This document shows, piece by piece, positions 1 to 9,633 of a DNA stretch of 64,000 nt. Under the pieces are notes generated by a model. That model had not been told where the DNA came from. It searched no databases and was given only the letters and a program-made list of their open reading frames with translations. A program made the position numbers and the translations under genes. The stretch comes from Calothrix sp. FI2-JRJ7 (lineage in GTDB: Bacteria > Cyanobacteriota > Cyanobacteriia > Cyanobacteriales > Nostocaceae), in NCBI GenBank assembly GCA_019359675.1, contig JAHHGX010000082.1, forward strand, positions 90,572 to 154,571. Reading direction: 5' to 3'. Every line of letters starts with the position of its first letter. The first letter of the stretch is position 1.

Positions 1-2
1 CG

Positions 3-3000
3 CCTCCACCACCAGAACTAACTATTAATGGAATGCGTCAGCACTTTCAGGAAGTTCGGGCAAGTGCTGGCGCCCGTTATACTCCAGAAATTCACGTTGA
101 TTTACCGGAAGCTTGGGCCTTTGAGGGACTTGGTAGAACCGATAAGTTTTTTGACCGTATCCAAAATTTATATGGTCAGCTTTGTCGAAAATTAAGTCAA
201 GCTAAAGCATCAACGGAACTTGAGCAGAAATTTCCAGAAATAGCACAATCACTAAATACGCTGAGTAAAAATGCCCTCGCGTTAGTAAGTGCATTAAAAC
301 AAATTGACCGAGATACATTTACACCCATTAATTTTTCCCATTTGGCAGCACTGGCTCAACAAATAGGAACAGTTGCATCTGAATGCCATGAATTGTCACG
401 GCAAGCAGAATCATTACTTGAGCCGAAAACAGCACAAGCAACAAAAAACACATATACTCGCTCTCCAGACAAAGAGTTATTGGAAAATGTTCGCCACTAC
501 GTCTTTGAAGTTCAAAAAGTTGTGGTGGAGATAAATAAATTTGCAACAAGTGATAGTACACAAGCCGCAAATCAAGGAGCGCTTCTATTTCTGGGGGAAG
601 CAGGTACGGGTAAAACCCACCTATTTTGCGATATAGCAAAACGTCGGCTTGATGAATCATTACCCACAGTAATATTGTTAGGGCAGCATTTTAGCAATGG
701 TGAGCCTTGGTTCCAAATTATGCAGAGGTTACACCTGCCATTTCGTGATCGACATGAATTTCTTAATGCTTTAAATACAGTTGCACAATCTTGTGGAAGA
801 CGCGCGCTAATATTAATTGATGCCCTTAACGAAAGTGATAGCAGACGTTTATGGAAAGATGAGCTTGCTGGTATTATCAGCGTTTTAAGTCATTATCCAC
901 GTATTGGTATTGCGATCAGCTGTCGTACCTCATATGAGAGAATGGTCATACCAAATGGACTCATACCTGAAAACTTAGTTAGGGTTTACCATCGTGGCTT
1001 TAATAGCCATGAGTACATAGCAACAAAAACCTTTTTTGACCACTATGGTATTGAGCGTCCAAATATCCCCTTATTAGTACCGGAATTTTCCAATCCCCTT
1101 TTTCTGAAGATTTTCTGCGAAGGTCTTGCTAAAAGAAAGTTAACGCGCATACCAAAAGGGCTTAAAGGCATTTCAGCAGTCTTTAATTTTTTTATAAATA
1201 CTGTCCACGAAATTTTATGGCAAAAGCTTGATTATGATGATAAGACTAATTTAGTTCTGCAAGCAGTAGATAAACTTGCTTGCCACATGGCGGAAACCGG
1301 ACAACTTTGGGTAGAGAGAGAAGAAGCAAAAAAAATTGTTAATCAAATCCTACCTGCAACAGGTCATCAGCAAACACTATTTGTAAATCTTGTTAGCGAA
1401 GGGTTACTTGCCGAGGATTTAGTTTATGTTCGTTCAAATGACGATGATTCCGACCCTCAGACTATTGACACTGTTAAATTTCCTTATGAGAAATTTAGCG
1501 ACCATCTCATAGTTCGCTACCTTCTAAACAAACATCTTAATCAAAACAACTTAGCAGCTTCATTTAATACAAATCAACCATTATGGAAAATGCTGGCTGA
1601 TGATTGGCAGGCATGGCGCTACAGTGGTTGGATTGAAGCTGTCTGTATTCAATTGCCGGAAAAAACTGGGTACGAATTAGTAGAATTAGCTCCACACGCG
1701 AAAACTTGGGATATTTTAAAACGTACTTTCCTTCACAGTATTATCTGGCGCAACCCTAACAAAATAACTGATGCAACCAAGGACTATCTTAATGAGATAT
1801 TTGTTGAGGATGGTGGAGAAGAGGCTGTATACAATTTACTACTAACAGTTGCAGCAGATCCAGAACATCCCTTAAATGCCAAATTTCTTCATAACCACCT
1901 TATCAGCCTTGAAATGCCAGACCGCGACAAGCTTTGGTCTATATATTTGTATTTCCAGTATGAAGAACGTGGTGCTGTTGACCGCTTGCTGGAATGGTCA
2001 TGGGAGGCTGAAAAAACACATATTTCAGATGACGCGATTGAACTTTGTGCCATTGCTTTAGCATGGTTTTTAACAACCTCTCATCGTTATGTTCGTGATC
2101 GTGCAACCAAAGCCCTTGTTGCTATGCTTCATCTAAGACCCCACATATTAGTGCGGGTAATTGGGCAATTTTTGGACGTTAATGATCTTTATGTGCTAGA
2201 ACGCCTTTATGCTGTGGCTTATGGCGTGGCAATGCTTAGTAACGATGTAACTGGGGTAGCAGAGCTTGCTGGCAAAGTTTACGAATGGGTGTTTCAGGAC
2301 GGTAAACCGCCGGCACACATACTCCTGCGCGACTATGCGCGTGGGGTTATCGAAGCCGCAGTCCATCGCAACTTATTACCAGCGAATGTCGATTTAATAC
2401 GCGCTCGCCCACCTTACCAAAGTCCTTGGTTCGATGAGATTTCCACAAAAGAAGAATTAGAAGATTACGGCAGAACATGGGAAGATATGGATGATATCGA
2501 GTGGGCACGTTACGATATTTATGAATCAGTGATGGACTTTGGAGATTTTGCTCGGTATATTATCGGCACTAATCATGGAGATTTTGAATGGTCTTCGCAT
2601 CGTTTAACAGAACAAGGCAGCAAAGAAATTTGTACTATTAGAAAAAAAGAATATGAAAAGTTTATTGAGTCTTTAACTCAAAAACAAACAGATGCTTGGC
2701 AGCACTATGAAAAACTACGTTCTAATGTTAAATTCTTGCAACGCCTTGAACCTGCTCAACAGAGAGAACGTTTTCAATATGAATTTTCACAAGAAGAGTT
2801 AGATCGTTTTCTTGCCAGTGAAGAAAAAATATTTTTAAAAACGTTAGGTAATAAAAAGAAAAGGGTATTCAACGAATTTATTTTGCCTTACTTAGAAGAT
2901 CCAAAAGGTGATAAATTTCGATTTGATTTATCTATTGCCCAACGTTGGATTTTAAAACGGGTATTTGAATTAGGTTGGACGAAAGATAAGTTCGGATACT

Positions 3001-4121
3001 TTGACCGACATATAAATTATAGAAGCTATAGTCGTGAAGCCAATAAATCTGAGAGAATTGGGAAGAAATATCAGTGGATTGCTTATCATGAATTTCTTGC
3101 TCATGTTGCAGACAACTTCGAGTTTACTGGGAATTATAGGTTAGATAATTCTCCTCAAAAATATAATGGTCCGTGGCAGATTAGTTCAGGAACTCGTGAT
3201 ATCGACCCATCATTACTGTTACGGAAATTACCTGAACAGGAAGATGACAGAAAAAAGTTTATATGGTGGCAACCTGTTGAGTATGTATTTAACGATGCTA
3301 ATAAACAAGAAAAAATTGCTTGGATAGCAAAGGAAAATGATTGCCCCGAACCAATTAGATTAATTGAATTAACCAAACCAAATGATGGTCAAACTTGGTT
3401 AACTTTGGAAGGACATTATCGATGGACGGAAACAGCACCAATAGAAGAAGAAAAGTATCAGAGTAAACGACGCGACATATGGTATCAGGTGCGAAGCTAT
3501 ATCATTCGTCAAGAACATTTTAACCAAGTATTAGAATGGTTAAGTGATAAAAACTTTATGGGGGGATGGATGCCAGAATCACAACACATGCTTGATGTTT
3601 TTGTTGGCGAGTTTCCTTGGTCTCCATCATATACAAATAAGAGATTCGATGAAACACAAGATTGGGTTGAGATTTGGAGTGGGCAAGAAACTTTACCTTA
3701 CCCAATAGTTGTAACAACTATAGAGTATTTACGTGAAAACTCAACATTTGATTGTTCTATTGACGATACAATATCAGCCTTAATGCCATCTGCTTGGCTA
3801 ATTAAGAATATGGGTCTTAGATGGTCAGGTGGTAAATTTAGTTTCGTAGATTCAATAAATGAAGTTGTAGCCTTTAACCCATCAGCAGAGGAAGTGGGAC
3901 CTAGCGCTTTTTTAATTTCAAAAGAAAAACTTACTCCTTTTTTAGTAGAAAATAAGCTGGAGATGATTTGGACGGTGCTGGGAGAACGTATGATAATTGG
4001 TGGGAACAATCAAGGATGGCATGGGCGTTTGGAGCTTTCAGGAGTTTACTACCTGCATCAAGGTGTGCTGGCAGGAGAAGGACTTAAGGCTTGGCACAAA
4101 ACCTATGAAAAGAATGATTAA
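3..4121 (+). CDS. Avs-like STAND P-loop NTPase (5' end outside window)
   Basis: A very large NTPase whose frame stays open to the first base of the window. About ten codons, including four prolines in a row, precede the first ATG at 33, so the true N-terminus, and probably an effector domain, lies upstream. Numbered from that ATG, the P-loop GEAGTGKT is at residues 188-195 and a Walker B-like LILIDALNES is near 260; ALNE in place of DE is common in Avs-type STAND proteins. The early motif RYTPEIHVDLP followed by FEGLGRT also recalls Avs-like proteins. The roughly 900-residue C-terminal part is helical-looking and rich in Trp and charged residues, as expected of a ligand-sensing region. Known family role: phage sensing with activation of an N-terminal effector. 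That role is inferred here. The gene converges on the NB-ARC gene at 4177. Confidence 0.72.
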   Translation, partial: PPPPELTINGMRQHFQEVRASAGARYTPEIHVDLPEAWAFEGLGRTDKFFDRIQNLYGQLCRKLSQAKASTELEQKFPEIAQSLNTLSKNALALVSALKQIDRDTFTPINFSHLAALAQQIGTVASECHELSRQAESLLEPKTAQATKNTYTRSPDKELLENVRHYVFEVQKVVVEINKFATSDSTQAANQGALLFLGEAGTGKTHLFCDIAKRRLDESLPTVILLGQHFSNGEPWFQIMQRLHLPFRDRHEFLNALNTVAQSCGRRALILIDALNESDSRRLWKDELAGIISVLSHYPRIGIAISCRTSYERMVIPNGLIPENLVRVYHRGFNSHEYIATKTFFDHYGIERPNIPLLVPEFSNPLFLKIFCEGLAKRKLTRIPKGLKGISAVFNFFINTVHEILWQKLDYDDKTNLVLQAVDKLACHMAETGQLWVEREEAKKIVNQILPATGHQQTLFVNLVSEGLLAEDLVYVRSNDDDSDPQTIDTVKFPYEKFSDHLIVRYLLNKHLNQNNLAASFNTNQPLWKMLADDWQAWRYSGWIEAVCIQLPEKTGYELVELAPHAKTWDILKRTFLHSIIWRNPNKITDATKDYLNEIFVEDGGEEAVYNLLLTVAADPEHPLNAKFLHNHLISLEMPDRDKLWSIYLYFQYEERGAVDRLLEWSWEAEKTHISDDAIELCAIALAWFLTTSHRYVRDRATKALVAMLHLRPHILVRVIGQFLDVNDLYVLERLYAVAYGVAMLSNDVTGVAELAGKVYEWVFQDGKPPAHILLRDYARGVIEAAVHRNLLPANVDLIRARPPYQSPWFDEISTKEELEDYGRTWEDMDDIEWARYDIYESVMDFGDFARYIIGTNHGDFEWSSHRLTEQGSKEICTIRKKEYEKFIESLTQKQTDAWQHYEKLRSNVKFLQRLEPAQQRERFQYEFSQEELDRFLASEEKIFLKTLGNKKKRVFNEFILPYLEDPKGDKFRFDLSIAQRWILKRVFELGWTKDKFGYFDRHINYRSYSREANKSERIGKKYQWIAYHEFLAHVADNFEFTGNYRLDNSPQKYNGPWQISSGTRDIDPSLLLRKLPEQEDDRKKFIWWQPVEYVFNDANKQEKIAWIAKENDCPEPIRLIELTKPNDGQTWLTLEGHYRWTETAPIEEEKYQSKRRDIWYQVRSYIIRQEHFNQVLEWLSDKNFMGGWMPESQHMLDVFVGEFPWSPSYTNKRFDETQDWVEIWSGQETLPYPIVVTTIEYLRENSTFDCSIDDTISALMPSAWLIKNMGLRWSGGKFSFVDSINEVVAFNPSAEEVGPSAFLISKEKLTPFLVENKLEMIWTVLGERMIIGGNNQGWHGRLELSGVYYLHQGVLAGEGLKAWHKTYEKND

Positions 4122-4176
4122 TTTTTGGATGTTGTATGAGTTTGTGTATAAAATAATATTAGTTATTATTACTAGC

Positions 4177-6642
4177 TTACCGCCAGTAAGGGAAACCAGC
4201 ATAGCCAATTTCACCTTCTAAGTAGAAAACTTTTTTCAAATCTTCCCACAACCATTTATATGCTAACTCTGTGACAGGATTGTCTCCCAGCCAGGACTTT
4301 GAAAGCTCTGATTCTGATCTTATTTTTACAGAAAGGTGTTTGAAGCTATTTGGTCGTAATAAGCGTAGCTGATTTGCAGCATATTGAAAACGAGAGTCAT
4401 CTTCAGAAAGATGATTTACCCCTAGCTTAAACTCAGTACAACTTTGGCTACCTGTGGGCAAAGGTTCCCAAAACCATGTTAAGCTGGCCGAATTTGACGA
4501 TACGACAACAACACCTACAAGTCGCGCAGGAAATATTGATGCTAACTGTAAACTTGATAGAAAATTTGGGAACAAGGAGCTAACAATTTGACAATAACCT
4601 TCAATGGCGCCCCGAAAAACATGCTCTGTGTATTGCAGCAATATTTCGGGAGATATGTATTGACTATTTTTAAACGCTTGAAAAGAAGAGGGAAGACTCA
4701 AATTTGTCTCATCTTGCTCACGCAAATATTCAAGATCAATTCTTAATTGATCAACACAATGCTGTAACATTTTTGAAAAACGAGAGTTATTTGTGCGAGA
4801 TAGTATTTCTTCGATTTCACTCAGAGAAATCGGATTTGAATACGAAGAATTACGTCTATTAGTTAAATACAATGCAGCGTGCCAAGCAGCTTCTAGAGAA
4901 AGTAAGCCGGCACTAACAGGAAGTCTTCGTTGTTTTAATAATTCGGTCAGAGTATCTCTAATTATGTTGAAAGTCCACTGCCAAGCCCAGGAGGCTTTAG
5001 TATTAAGTGAGGCACGTCTAAAATAATTCCAGCCTGCTGCAAAAAAAACTTGAGACTGCGATGTTTTTTCTGAATTATCATATGCTAATGCTGTTTCAAC
5101 TTCTGGTGGTAATTCAACAATATCTTCTAACGTTTCATTACCAAAATACCAGGCAGTCTGAAAATAATTATCGTACTTATAGGTGATGTTAGTTCTGGGG
5201 TCAGTTAATGAAAGATAAACTACACGGACTCCTAATGAAGGCACACTTCCATTGTTACGTAAATGTAAAACTAAATTAGCCAATTGACCAATACCTATAC
5301 TCCAAGCTTTTGTCGCTGTTCGGAGTTGCCAACCTAATTCAACAGCAGAAATTTGTGAAATGTCATTAACAAAGTTCCAGTCAAGCAAACCATCTTTCAA
5401 TAATTTTATTATATAAGCAGGCTGATATTCAACAAGTGCAGCTATTCTTAATGTAACAGCTTTTTTTATATCAGCTACCTGCATTAACTCAGTAAGCTTG
5501 GTTTGCAAAAACTGTCTAATTAATTCATGAAGTTTGTATGCTCCTTTACTTTCATTTTGAATCAAATGTAAATCAAGCAATAAGTCGTCTCTAATTTCCT
5601 CTAATTCTTCTTGTTCCTGGTGGGGAAAACATTGCTCAATTAAATTCCAAGGAATTGACTCTAAATTTAATACACTTAAAAAACAAGCTAACTCTTGAGC
5701 AGTAGGGCTTAATTCTTTCCAACTCAATTCAAAAGCTGCAGCTACACCCAATTGGGCAGTCATATCTGATTCTGACTTCGGTTTTCTCAGCGCTTGTTGT
5801 TCTAACCGTTTTTCGTTTAACCTTTGCTTCATTTCTGCCAAAGATAAATCTTGTTTTCGAGCCAAATAACGCCCAACTAATTCTAATCCCAAAGGTAAAC
5901 AGCCTAGCCACTGGCACAAAGATTTAGCAACCTCTATCTCTTTTTGCAAACGTTCTGCACCAATCAGCGATTCAATTAAAGCTATTGCCGCATCTAAACC
6001 TAGAACATCAAGTTCCAATCTTTCTGATGATTTCAGCAATCGTTGGCGTGTAGTAAGCAGTACCCGAAACCGAGAACCGAAAGGCGGCAAGTACGGTTTG
6101 ATTTGCGTATAATCTTTAACATCATCAAACACAACCAGTACGTTTCCTTGCTGCCAGCGCTGCCAACACCAAGATAATTGTTGGGCAATACTTTTTAAAC
6201 TATCAGGTGGGTTCAAGCCCAATTGCGCTTTTGCAAAATCAATAATTTGATTTCCTACATTTTGCTCCTTTGCTTGGAGCCAGCAAATACCACCTTGATA
6301 AGTTTCTTGGTGAGTTAAAGCGTACTGAATTGCCAGTTCCGTTTTACCGACTCCTCCCATACCTGCTATCGCAGAAATTTCTACGCAATCTGTCCCTTGC
6401 AACATATGATGAAGGATTTTCATTTCTTCAGTGCGTCCAACAAATTTTGTTACACCTCTGTGTGGTATATTTTGGGGGATACCTACAGGCTTGGGATCTT
6501 CTGGTTGATTAATAACAATATTATTTTGGGTAATATCCCTTATATTGACATCGCCACTGATTTGGGCGCCATCAAAAATGCTTTGTTCGACTTGCTCAAG
6601 ATTGTAACGATTTTTCTCTATCGGTAGCTTATCGTCGCTCAT
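4177..6642 (-). CDS. NB-ARC STAND NTPase with N-terminal amyloid-like motif
   Basis: An 821-residue NLR-like protein. An N-terminal tail (residues 21-45) carries SIFDGAQISGDVNIRDITQ, close in style to the tails of the proteins at 8020 and 9634. Then come the segment GIPQNIPHRGVTKFVGR, the P-loop GMGGVGKT (94-101), Walker B VLVVFDD (168-174), the sensor-like LLTTRQ (195-200) and the GLPL-like LPLGLELVGRYL (249-260). After a winged-helix region, the C-terminal 450 residues have no repeats I can recognise. The family works as an oligomerising switch; the N-terminal motif would recruit an effector such as the nearby CHAT protease. That link is inference. The gene has a good ATG and lies 185 bases beyond the TPR gene in the same orientation. 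Confidence 0.82.
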   Translation of the reverse strand: MSDDKLPIEKNRYNLEQVEQSIFDGAQISGDVNIRDITQNNIVINQPEDPKPVGIPQNIPHRGVTKFVGRTEEMKILHHMLQGTDCVEISAIAGMGGVGKTELAIQYALTHQETYQGGICWLQAKEQNVGNQIIDFAKAQLGLNPPDSLKSIAQQLSWCWQRWQQGNVLVVFDDVKDYTQIKPYLPPFGSRFRVLLTTRQRLLKSSERLELDVLGLDAAIALIESLIGAERLQKEIEVAKSLCQWLGCLPLGLELVGRYLARKQDLSLAEMKQRLNEKRLEQQALRKPKSESDMTAQLGVAAAFELSWKELSPTAQELACFLSVLNLESIPWNLIEQCFPHQEQEELEEIRDDLLLDLHLIQNESKGAYKLHELIRQFLQTKLTELMQVADIKKAVTLRIAALVEYQPAYIIKLLKDGLLDWNFVNDISQISAVELGWQLRTATKAWSIGIGQLANLVLHLRNNGSVPSLGVRVVYLSLTDPRTNITYKYDNYFQTAWYFGNETLEDIVELPPEVETALAYDNSEKTSQSQVFFAAGWNYFRRASLNTKASWAWQWTFNIIRDTLTELLKQRRLPVSAGLLSLEAAWHAALYLTNRRNSSYSNPISLSEIEEILSRTNNSRFSKMLQHCVDQLRIDLEYLREQDETNLSLPSSFQAFKNSQYISPEILLQYTEHVFRGAIEGYCQIVSSLFPNFLSSLQLASIFPARLVGVVVVSSNSASLTWFWEPLPTGSQSCTEFKLGVNHLSEDDSRFQYAANQLRLLRPNSFKHLSVKIRSESELSKSWLGDNPVTELAYKWLWEDLKKVFYLEGEIGYAGFPYWR

Positions 6643-6727
6643 TACTTTAGATTTGGTATATTAATTATCGTTAATGTCAACATGATAATTGAAAGAATAT
6701 GCTAGTTGGCGACCACCTCTCAACTAT

Positions 6728-6817
6728 TTACAGGGCTGCTTGTTCTGTAAACTTGCCATTGCTAACAAATTTACGATGAATCAAACTTTCTCCAGCACTC
6801 TTGCTGCTAATTTCCAT
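6728..6817 (-). CDS. possible 29-residue ORF downstream of TPR gene
   Basis: A short open frame beginning MEISSKSAGES starts 10 bases after the stop of the TPR gene and has GGAGG three bases before its ATG. It is too short to identify. The ribosome-binding site and tight coupling are the only support; it could also be chance or a remnant. Confidence 0.3.
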   Translation of the reverse strand: MEISSKSAGESLIHRKFVSNGKFTEQAAL

Positions 6818-6827
6818 ATTCCTCCAA

Positions 6828-8033
6828 CTAACGCTTTTTAGATTTTGAGTTTGTTCTATCATTGTGACCAAATCCTTTTTTATGAACTGCACCTGCTTGA
6901 TATATTTTTGGAATGTATAACCCAGCAGATTTTAGTTCTGCTAGGTGTTGTTGCACTATAACTGTTCGAGGATTTTGTAGTCCCAACTGTTGCTCGCTAA
7001 TCTTAAGCGCTTTGACTAAAAGTGAACCTGCTCTGGGAAACTGTCCCTGCTTACAATAGACTCCGGCTAAATTGTTAAGGCACTCTACCATACTGAAATG
7101 GGTATCACCAAAAAGTTCCTGACGCATTTTTAATGCGGTTTTAAATAAGTTTTCAGCTTCGTTGTAGCGGCTCTGAGAAGAATATAACGCTCCCAAATTA
7201 TTAAGGTCGCAAGCAATACGAGGGTGATTTTCCTCTAATAGATGCTGATTAAATTCTAAAACTTTTACATACAGTAGTTCTGCTTTGGCATAGTGTTTTT
7301 GATTATAGTAGAGGGTTGCTAAACTGCTGAGACTAGTGATTGTATCAACATGGTAGTCTCCTAAAAGGCGCTGGCGTAATTCTAGGGCTTGCTTTAGTAA
7401 TGGTTCTGCTTTGGTATGTTGCTGTTTATTGAGATAGATTAATCCTAAATTATTAATAGTATTTGCCATCAGCAAATCATCATCATGTAATAATTCTTGA
7501 TATAACTTCAAAACTTTAATCAAAAGTTCTTCTGCCTCATCACTACGACCTTGAGACAAGTAACAGCAAGCCAAATTAGCACGAATATGCCCTGTATTAA
7601 GATGATTAGTACCTAATAGTTTTTGTTGCAAACTAAGCCCTTTCTTATAAAGTGATTCAGCTTTATGATATTGACCTGAAATATCATAGAATCTTGCTAA
7701 ATTATTTATACTAGTGGCGACATCTTGGTGGTATCTTCCCAGGCGAAGTTCTGCTATCTCATAACACTGAGTATACCAATATTCTGCCTCTGCATAGTAA
7801 CTTTTCTCTGCATAAAAACGTCCTAGAGTGGTAAATGGCCAAATTAAATCATCATCACTCAACCATTTATTTTGACAAGTTGCTACTTCTGCAATGTGAG
7901 GTATTACTTTAGTGATTTGTTCAATAAATTCACGGGTTTGCGGTATCTGTTGCGCTTCTGCTACCATCACCTTACAAAATGCACGCTTCAACTGCTCCGC
8001 TTCCGTTTCTCGATAAATATCAACTTGTAACAT
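6828..8033 (-). CDS. tetratricopeptide-repeat protein, sensor half of split NB-ARC/TPR protein
   Basis: About 400 residues made mostly of 42-residue TPR units of the kinesin-light-chain type, each with the N-N-L-A or N-L-G-x-x-Y signature and spaced regularly from residue 90 to 370. The leading segment EAEQLKRAFCKVMVAEAQQIPQT normally follows directly after the NB-ARC/winged-helix part in single-chain cyanobacterial NB-ARC-TPR proteins. Here it is in a different frame from the upstream NB-ARC gene, with overlapping ends. An ATG at 8042 is possible. The ATG at 8033 has GGAGG at a good distance (9 bases), so translation-coupled synthesis of a separate subunit is plausible; a frameshift that split one gene is the alternative. 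TPRs would bind the trigger ligand or partner. Confidence 0.75.
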   Translation of the reverse strand: MLQVDIYRETEAEQLKRAFCKVMVAEAQQIPQTREFIEQITKVIPHIAEVATCQNKWLSDDDLIWPFTTLGRFYAEKSYYAEAEYWYTQCYEIAELRLGRYHQDVATSINNLARFYDISGQYHKAESLYKKGLSLQQKLLGTNHLNTGHIRANLACCYLSQGRSDEAEELLIKVLKLYQELLHDDDLLMANTINNLGLIYLNKQQHTKAEPLLKQALELRQRLLGDYHVDTITSLSSLATLYYNQKHYAKAELLYVKVLEFNQHLLEENHPRIACDLNNLGALYSSQSRYNEAENLFKTALKMRQELFGDTHFSMVECLNNLAGVYCKQGQFPRAGSLLVKALKISEQQLGLQNPRTVIVQQHLAELKSAGLYIPKIYQAGAVHKKGFGHNDRTNSKSKKR

Positions 8034-9228
8034 CGCTCTCATCCTCCAGCTTACCTCTGAAAAACTCTCGAATTAAGGAATGCAACCGATAAGACTGTAA
8101 ATCAACTGCTTGTAGCAAATGAAATCTTATTAATCTTGCCCTAGCAACCTCCAACTCTTCAGCATCAAATTCTTCTACTGCTGGGTACATTGCACAATGT
8201 TCTTGTTTTACTCGCTCTGCTAAACCCCAAGGAATCGGTGCTGCCGCAAACAAACTCAGCAATTTACCCAAGTATTGGCTTTGTTCATCCAATAAATCCC
8301 AACTTAAGTTAAACGCTGCCTCCACACCCAATTTAGTAGTCGATGTCAGCGTTTCCTCATCCCCAACCTTGAGTGCTTTATGCTGTAGTGCTTGCCTTTT
8401 CTCAGCCTTTTGTTTTAGCCTAAAAAGTAGTGTTGCTAGCGATAAATCTGAGACTTCGCGCAAATATCTTCCTACTAATTCTAACCCCAATGGTAGGTAA
8501 CCTAGCCAAGCACAAAGCGTTTCGGCAATTGCCTGCTCTTGCTGAATACGCTCTGCACCGATTAAAATCCCCAGCAGTTCCAACGATGCCTCTAGCGATA
8601 GCACCTCCAGAGATAAAATCTGAATTGGCGGACCAAACTTCTGTCGTGTAGTAAATAAAACCTTAAAACGTTTATCTTCAGGCGGTAGGTAAGGCTCAAC
8701 AAACGCATAATTAACTACATCATCTAAAATAACTAATACATCACCCTCTTTCCAGTGACGCCAGCACCAGTCCACCTGCTCCTGCAATTTTTCTAAACCT
8801 GAAGGGATTGTAAGTCCCAGTTGAGATTGAGCAAAGCTGGTTATTTGAGGTCCAATGCTTGTTTCTCTGGCGAATAACCAGCAAATTCCGCCACAATATA
8901 GATTTTTGTATGCTTTAGCATACTGAATAGCTAATTCTGTCTTACCGACACCACCCATCCCAGCAATCGCTGAAATTGCTACCAAATTACCACGCTGTAA
9001 CTGAGTATGTAAGTTCTGAAGAGTTTCTTCCCTACCAACAAATTTTGTAATACCACTGCGTGGAATGTTCTGAGGAACCCCAATAGGTTTAGGAGGTTCA
9101 GGTAAGTTAATACTGATAAAGTAGGTCAGAATCTGTGTGATATCGCCTGTGCTTAAGTTACCGCCAACAATCACATTTCTGAGAATACTTTGTAGCCCCA
9201 TATCATCAAAATTTGGAAAACTACTCAT
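8020..9228 (-). CDS. NB-ARC NTPase, switch half of split NB-ARC/TPR protein
   Basis: 402 residues. N-terminal motif NVIVGGNLSTGDITQ (18-32) resembles amyloid-type signalling tails; then GVPQNIPRSGITKFVGRE, P-loop GMGGVGKT (90-97), Walker B VLVILDDV, sensor LFTTRQ, and GLPL-like LPLGLELVGRYL. The region from the P-loop to the GLPL motif is clearly paralogous to the 821-aa protein next door, including the residues between motifs. The frame ends SLIREFFRGKLEDESDVTS, exactly where TPR repeats would normally continue in the same chain; instead the TPR part starts in another frame with a short overlap. Either two coupled subunits or a frameshifted single gene. Function (immune or signalling switch) is inferred from the family. 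Confidence 0.82.
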   Translation of the reverse strand: MSSFPNFDDMGLQSILRNVIVGGNLSTGDITQILTYFISINLPEPPKPIGVPQNIPRSGITKFVGREETLQNLHTQLQRGNLVAISAIAGMGGVGKTELAIQYAKAYKNLYCGGICWLFARETSIGPQITSFAQSQLGLTIPSGLEKLQEQVDWCWRHWKEGDVLVILDDVVNYAFVEPYLPPEDKRFKVLFTTRQKFGPPIQILSLEVLSLEASLELLGILIGAERIQQEQAIAETLCAWLGYLPLGLELVGRYLREVSDLSLATLLFRLKQKAEKRQALQHKALKVGDEETLTSTTKLGVEAAFNLSWDLLDEQSQYLGKLLSLFAAAPIPWGLAERVKQEHCAMYPAVEEFDAEELEVARARLIRFHLLQAVDLQSYRLHSLIREFFRGKLEDESDVTS

Positions 9229-9356
9229 TAGATAAGCCTTCTTGCGCTAAATTGCATTTCAGCTTTACCTCCACTTCTAAGCAGTATAAACTACAAACTA
9301 CAGTAATAAAGCATACCGAAGAAGAACTTAAAGCATTTCGCCAGGATAGGAAACTT

Positions 9357-9497
9357 TACATCACAAAATCTAACAAGCAAATCCGTATCCTCCACTTATC
9401 CGACATTCACTTGGCAACTGGCGCCCAAGCACAACAGTATTTTACTCAACTTTCTCTTAACCCTTACTCACCCTTGACCCAGAAAGCGGTATATTAG
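9357..9497 (+). pseudogene. truncated metallophosphoesterase N-terminus
   Basis: The frame contains RILHLSDIHLATGAQAQQYF, which is the first metal-binding strand (D-x-H) of calcineurin-like phosphoesterases that often head cyanobacterial signalling proteins. The homology stops after about 25 residues and the frame ends at 9497 without the GD or GNHD blocks, so this is a remnant. It lies between the divergent NB-ARC gene and the CHAT gene and suggests rearrangement at this spot. An ATG at 9213 would extend the frame, but the upstream residues look unrelated. Confidence 0.55.
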
Positions 9498-9633
9498 CAG
9501 TGGAGACACGTAAGAAAGACAAAACAGATGGCGCCTGGTTTGCGAACGTGCTTCCTTGTGATAAAATGATCCAGTGCTAAAATATACTGTTGGATTAAAG
9601 TACGGTAACTCTTCCAGCCAATCACAAACTTCA

